Origin: Leptolyngbyaceae cyanobacterium SM1_3_5
GTDB lineage: Bacteria; Cyanobacteriota; Cyanobacteriia; Elainellales; Elainellaceae
Length of the DNA: 6,174 nt
NCBI GenBank assembly: GCA_012031475.1
Contig: JAAUTJ010000311.1
Coordinates: 1 to 6,174 of the forward strand
Reading direction: 5' to 3'
The notes beneath the pieces are model-generated. The model ran no database searches and was not told where the DNA came from. It saw only the letters and a list, made by a program, of their open reading frames with translations. Positions 5,406 through 6,174 of the stretch are shown here, one piece after another. Positions within the stretch are counted from its first letter, which is position 1. Each line of letters opens with the position of its first letter. The position numbers and the translations under genes are program-made.

Positions 5406-5783
5406 TTAGCGGGAGACGGGTTCACGCTGAAGCGCAGTAACAAGTAATCGTTTGATGTCACTCAGTTCGGATTTGAGGTCGGTCAGGTCTGCGCTCAGTT
5501 GGTCGAGGCGGGTGTTGAGTTGGGTGAGGGTGCTGGGATCGATCGCCGCAGGTTCGATCGGCGATCGACTCGCTTGCCACAAGGACACATTCAGCGCGGC
5601 CAGAATTTTTTGGACGGTGGCAAGGGTTGGATCGTAGCTGGGATCGTTGAGGATGCGGCTAATTTGCTGCGTGTAGCCGCTTGGACTGCCGCCGTGCTGT
5701 TCGGCAATGCGGGCAGAAACTTTGCGGACGCTCATTTGCTGAAGTTCCATCAGTTCGCGAATCGCTTCGGCTACCGTGTGCAT
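5406..5783 (-). CDS. Small HTH (XRE-like) DNA-binding regulator with C-terminal coiled coil
   Basis: The predicted 125-residue protein is likely a cytosolic transcription factor. Residues about 3-66 look like a Cro/C1-type helix-turn-helix: IRELMELQQMSVRKVSARIA, a longer turn (EQHGGSPSG), then the recognition-helix region YTQQISRILNDPSYDPTLATVQKILAALNV, which matches the usual ISR.LN....P.L.TL..I..AL pattern. Residues about 86-114 carry Leu/Ile at 86, 89, 93, 96, 100, 103, 107, 110 and 114, a continuous 3-4 heptad spacing, so it should form a coiled-coil dimer or oligomer. Between them is a Pro-rich hinge (about 74-84). ATG 5781-5783 has GAGG four bases upstream. It is convergent with the SDR gene across a shared terminator, and lies downstream of the unidentified gene at the right edge on the same strand. 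An antitoxin-like or phage-like regulator cannot be excluded; no toxin partner is visible. Confidence 0.8.
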   Translation of the reverse strand: MHTVAEAIRELMELQQMSVRKVSARIAEQHGGSPSGYTQQISRILNDPSYDPTLATVQKILAALNVSLWQASRSPIEPAAIDPSTLTQLNTRLDQLSADLTDLKSELSDIKRLLVTALQREPVSR

Positions 5784-5851
5784 CTTTCCTCACCCAAACA
5801 AAAACAAACGGACACGATCGAACGGGTTTGCTTGTGGTTTAAGTCTTTGCC

Positions 5852-5874
5852 CTCGCCCCAAGAGAGGAGGTGAG
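5852..5874. repeat. Imperfect hairpin between two minus-strand genes
   Basis: CTCGCCCC-type left arm (5852-5859) pairs with 5867-5874 through seven of eight positions including one G-T pair, with a 7-base loop. It lies 16 bases past the stop of the right-edge gene. No T run follows on the minus strand, so it looks more like a dispersed intergenic repeat remnant or processing site than a terminator. Confidence 0.3.
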
Positions 5875-5889
5875 ATCAATCGATCGCCC

Positions 5890-6174
5890 CTATAAACCGA
5901 CAAGCTCACGCGATTCAAGGCCGACCAGCTTTTCTGCGATCGCCCATCGCGCTTCAAGTTTGGCGACGCTGAACTGATTGCGGAGATATTCGAGGTGCGA
6001 GAGGCCGTTCGACTTCTGCGAAGTGAGCATGACGAGCTTGTTGAGGAGCAACTGATAGTCGTCATTTTCTTGCAGAATTTCAAAGCGGCGGGCTTTGCGC
6101 TGATTGTCGTTCTTCAGCGAGGATTCAAAGGCGACGATGATCCTTCGGCTTTGCCTTCGAGGGCGGCTGACTGT
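5890..6174 (-). CDS. Unidentified protein, C-terminal part, cut by the right edge
   Basis: A frame open from the right edge to TAG at 5890-5892 encodes about 94 residues. I do not recognise the family. The last 75 or so look like real protein: SLKNDNQRKARRFEILQEND, then YQLLLNKLVMLTSQKSNGL, SHLEYLRNQFSVAKLEARW and AIAEKLVGLESRELVGL, mostly amphipathic helix with many charged residues and no membrane segment. A HIP1 octamer (5936-5943) falls inside it, as in other genes here. The first 18 visible residues are Arg-rich and less natural; another frame on the same strand reads QSAALEGKAEGSSS there and then stops, so a frameshift near 6127-6129 is possible. The stop lies 106 bases before the HTH gene start, so the two could share a transcript. 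The overlapping 97-codon frame 5790-6083 is Ser/Arg-rich and looks like a shadow. Confidence 0.55.
   Translation of the reverse strand, partial: TVSRPRRQSRRIIVAFESSLKNDNQRKARRFEILQENDDYQLLLNKLVMLTSQKSNGLSHLEYLRNQFSVAKLEARWAIAEKLVGLESRELVGL

Larger units (their letters stand above)
683..5943. repeat. Dispersed HIP1 octamers (GCGATCGC)
   Basis: Copies begin at 683, 770, 1321, 2190, 2504, 3002, 3657, 3942, 4203, 4501, 4770, 5107, 5375, 5390 and 5936. Most lie inside coding regions on either strand; one is in a spacer and two form a terminator. HIP1 is a highly over-represented palindrome in many cyanobacterial genomes. The roughly even spacing shows the whole window shares that genomic signature and gives no sign of recent foreign DNA. 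Confidence 0.93.

Noticed and set aside
5795..5838. Weak inverted repeat (CAAAC/GTTTG) with a T-rich tail on the minus strand, upstream of the HTH gene
   Set aside because: The stem is only about five perfect pairs with a long loop, too weak to call a terminator.

Overview
The window is a stretch of cyanobacterial chromosome. The clearest sign is the octamer GCGATCGC (HIP1), which I count by eye at least 15 times in 6.2 kb; chance would give well under one. The gene content agrees: an acidic protein of a cyanobacterial DUF6335-like type, a secreted peptidoglycan-binding/SPOR protein, and proline/serine/threonine-linked secreted proteins. The style fits a filamentous, Leptolyngbya-like or Oscillatoria-like organism, but the genus is a guess. 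There are no rRNA or tRNA genes, CRISPR array, insertion sequence or phage genes.

Layout, left to right. The 5' part of purD (minus) runs off the left edge. A 291-bp gap follows. Next is a secreted multi-domain protein (plus, 662-1758) split in two frames by a one-base loss near 1217-1220. Its 3' end overlaps by 17 bp a convergent gene for a secreted PG_binding_1 + SPOR protein (minus, 1742-2260). A 189-bp divergent spacer with small repeats leads to a short secreted protein (plus, 2450-2863). That gene converges, 5 bp away, on msrA (minus, 2869-3523), which carries a one-base gain exactly at the codon before its catalytic cysteine. A 234-bp divergent spacer with interleaved inverted repeats leads to a likely two-gene operon: a DUF6335-like acidic protein and a short-chain dehydrogenase. 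A HIP1-based bidirectional terminator separates these from a minus-strand HTH/coiled-coil regulator. The 3' end of an unidentified minus-strand gene runs off the right edge.

The most interesting signal is in 660-2863. Two exported proteins share a roughly 60-residue module with two cysteines (QLxxC ... GxAxVxW ... G[FY]C), present three times in all. The larger protein also holds a second duplicated module (AIxxAQQNGYxL) between Pro/Ser/Thr linkers. These two genes flank a peptidoglycan-binding SPOR protein, which suggests a small cell-envelope locus of unknown function.

Two clear single-base homopolymer indels, plus two weaker suspects, fall in otherwise healthy genes. Sequence error should be excluded before calling pseudogenes. 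MsrA (oxidised-methionine repair) and PurD (purine synthesis) are ordinary housekeeping functions; the SDR and HTH genes have no assignable substrate or target.
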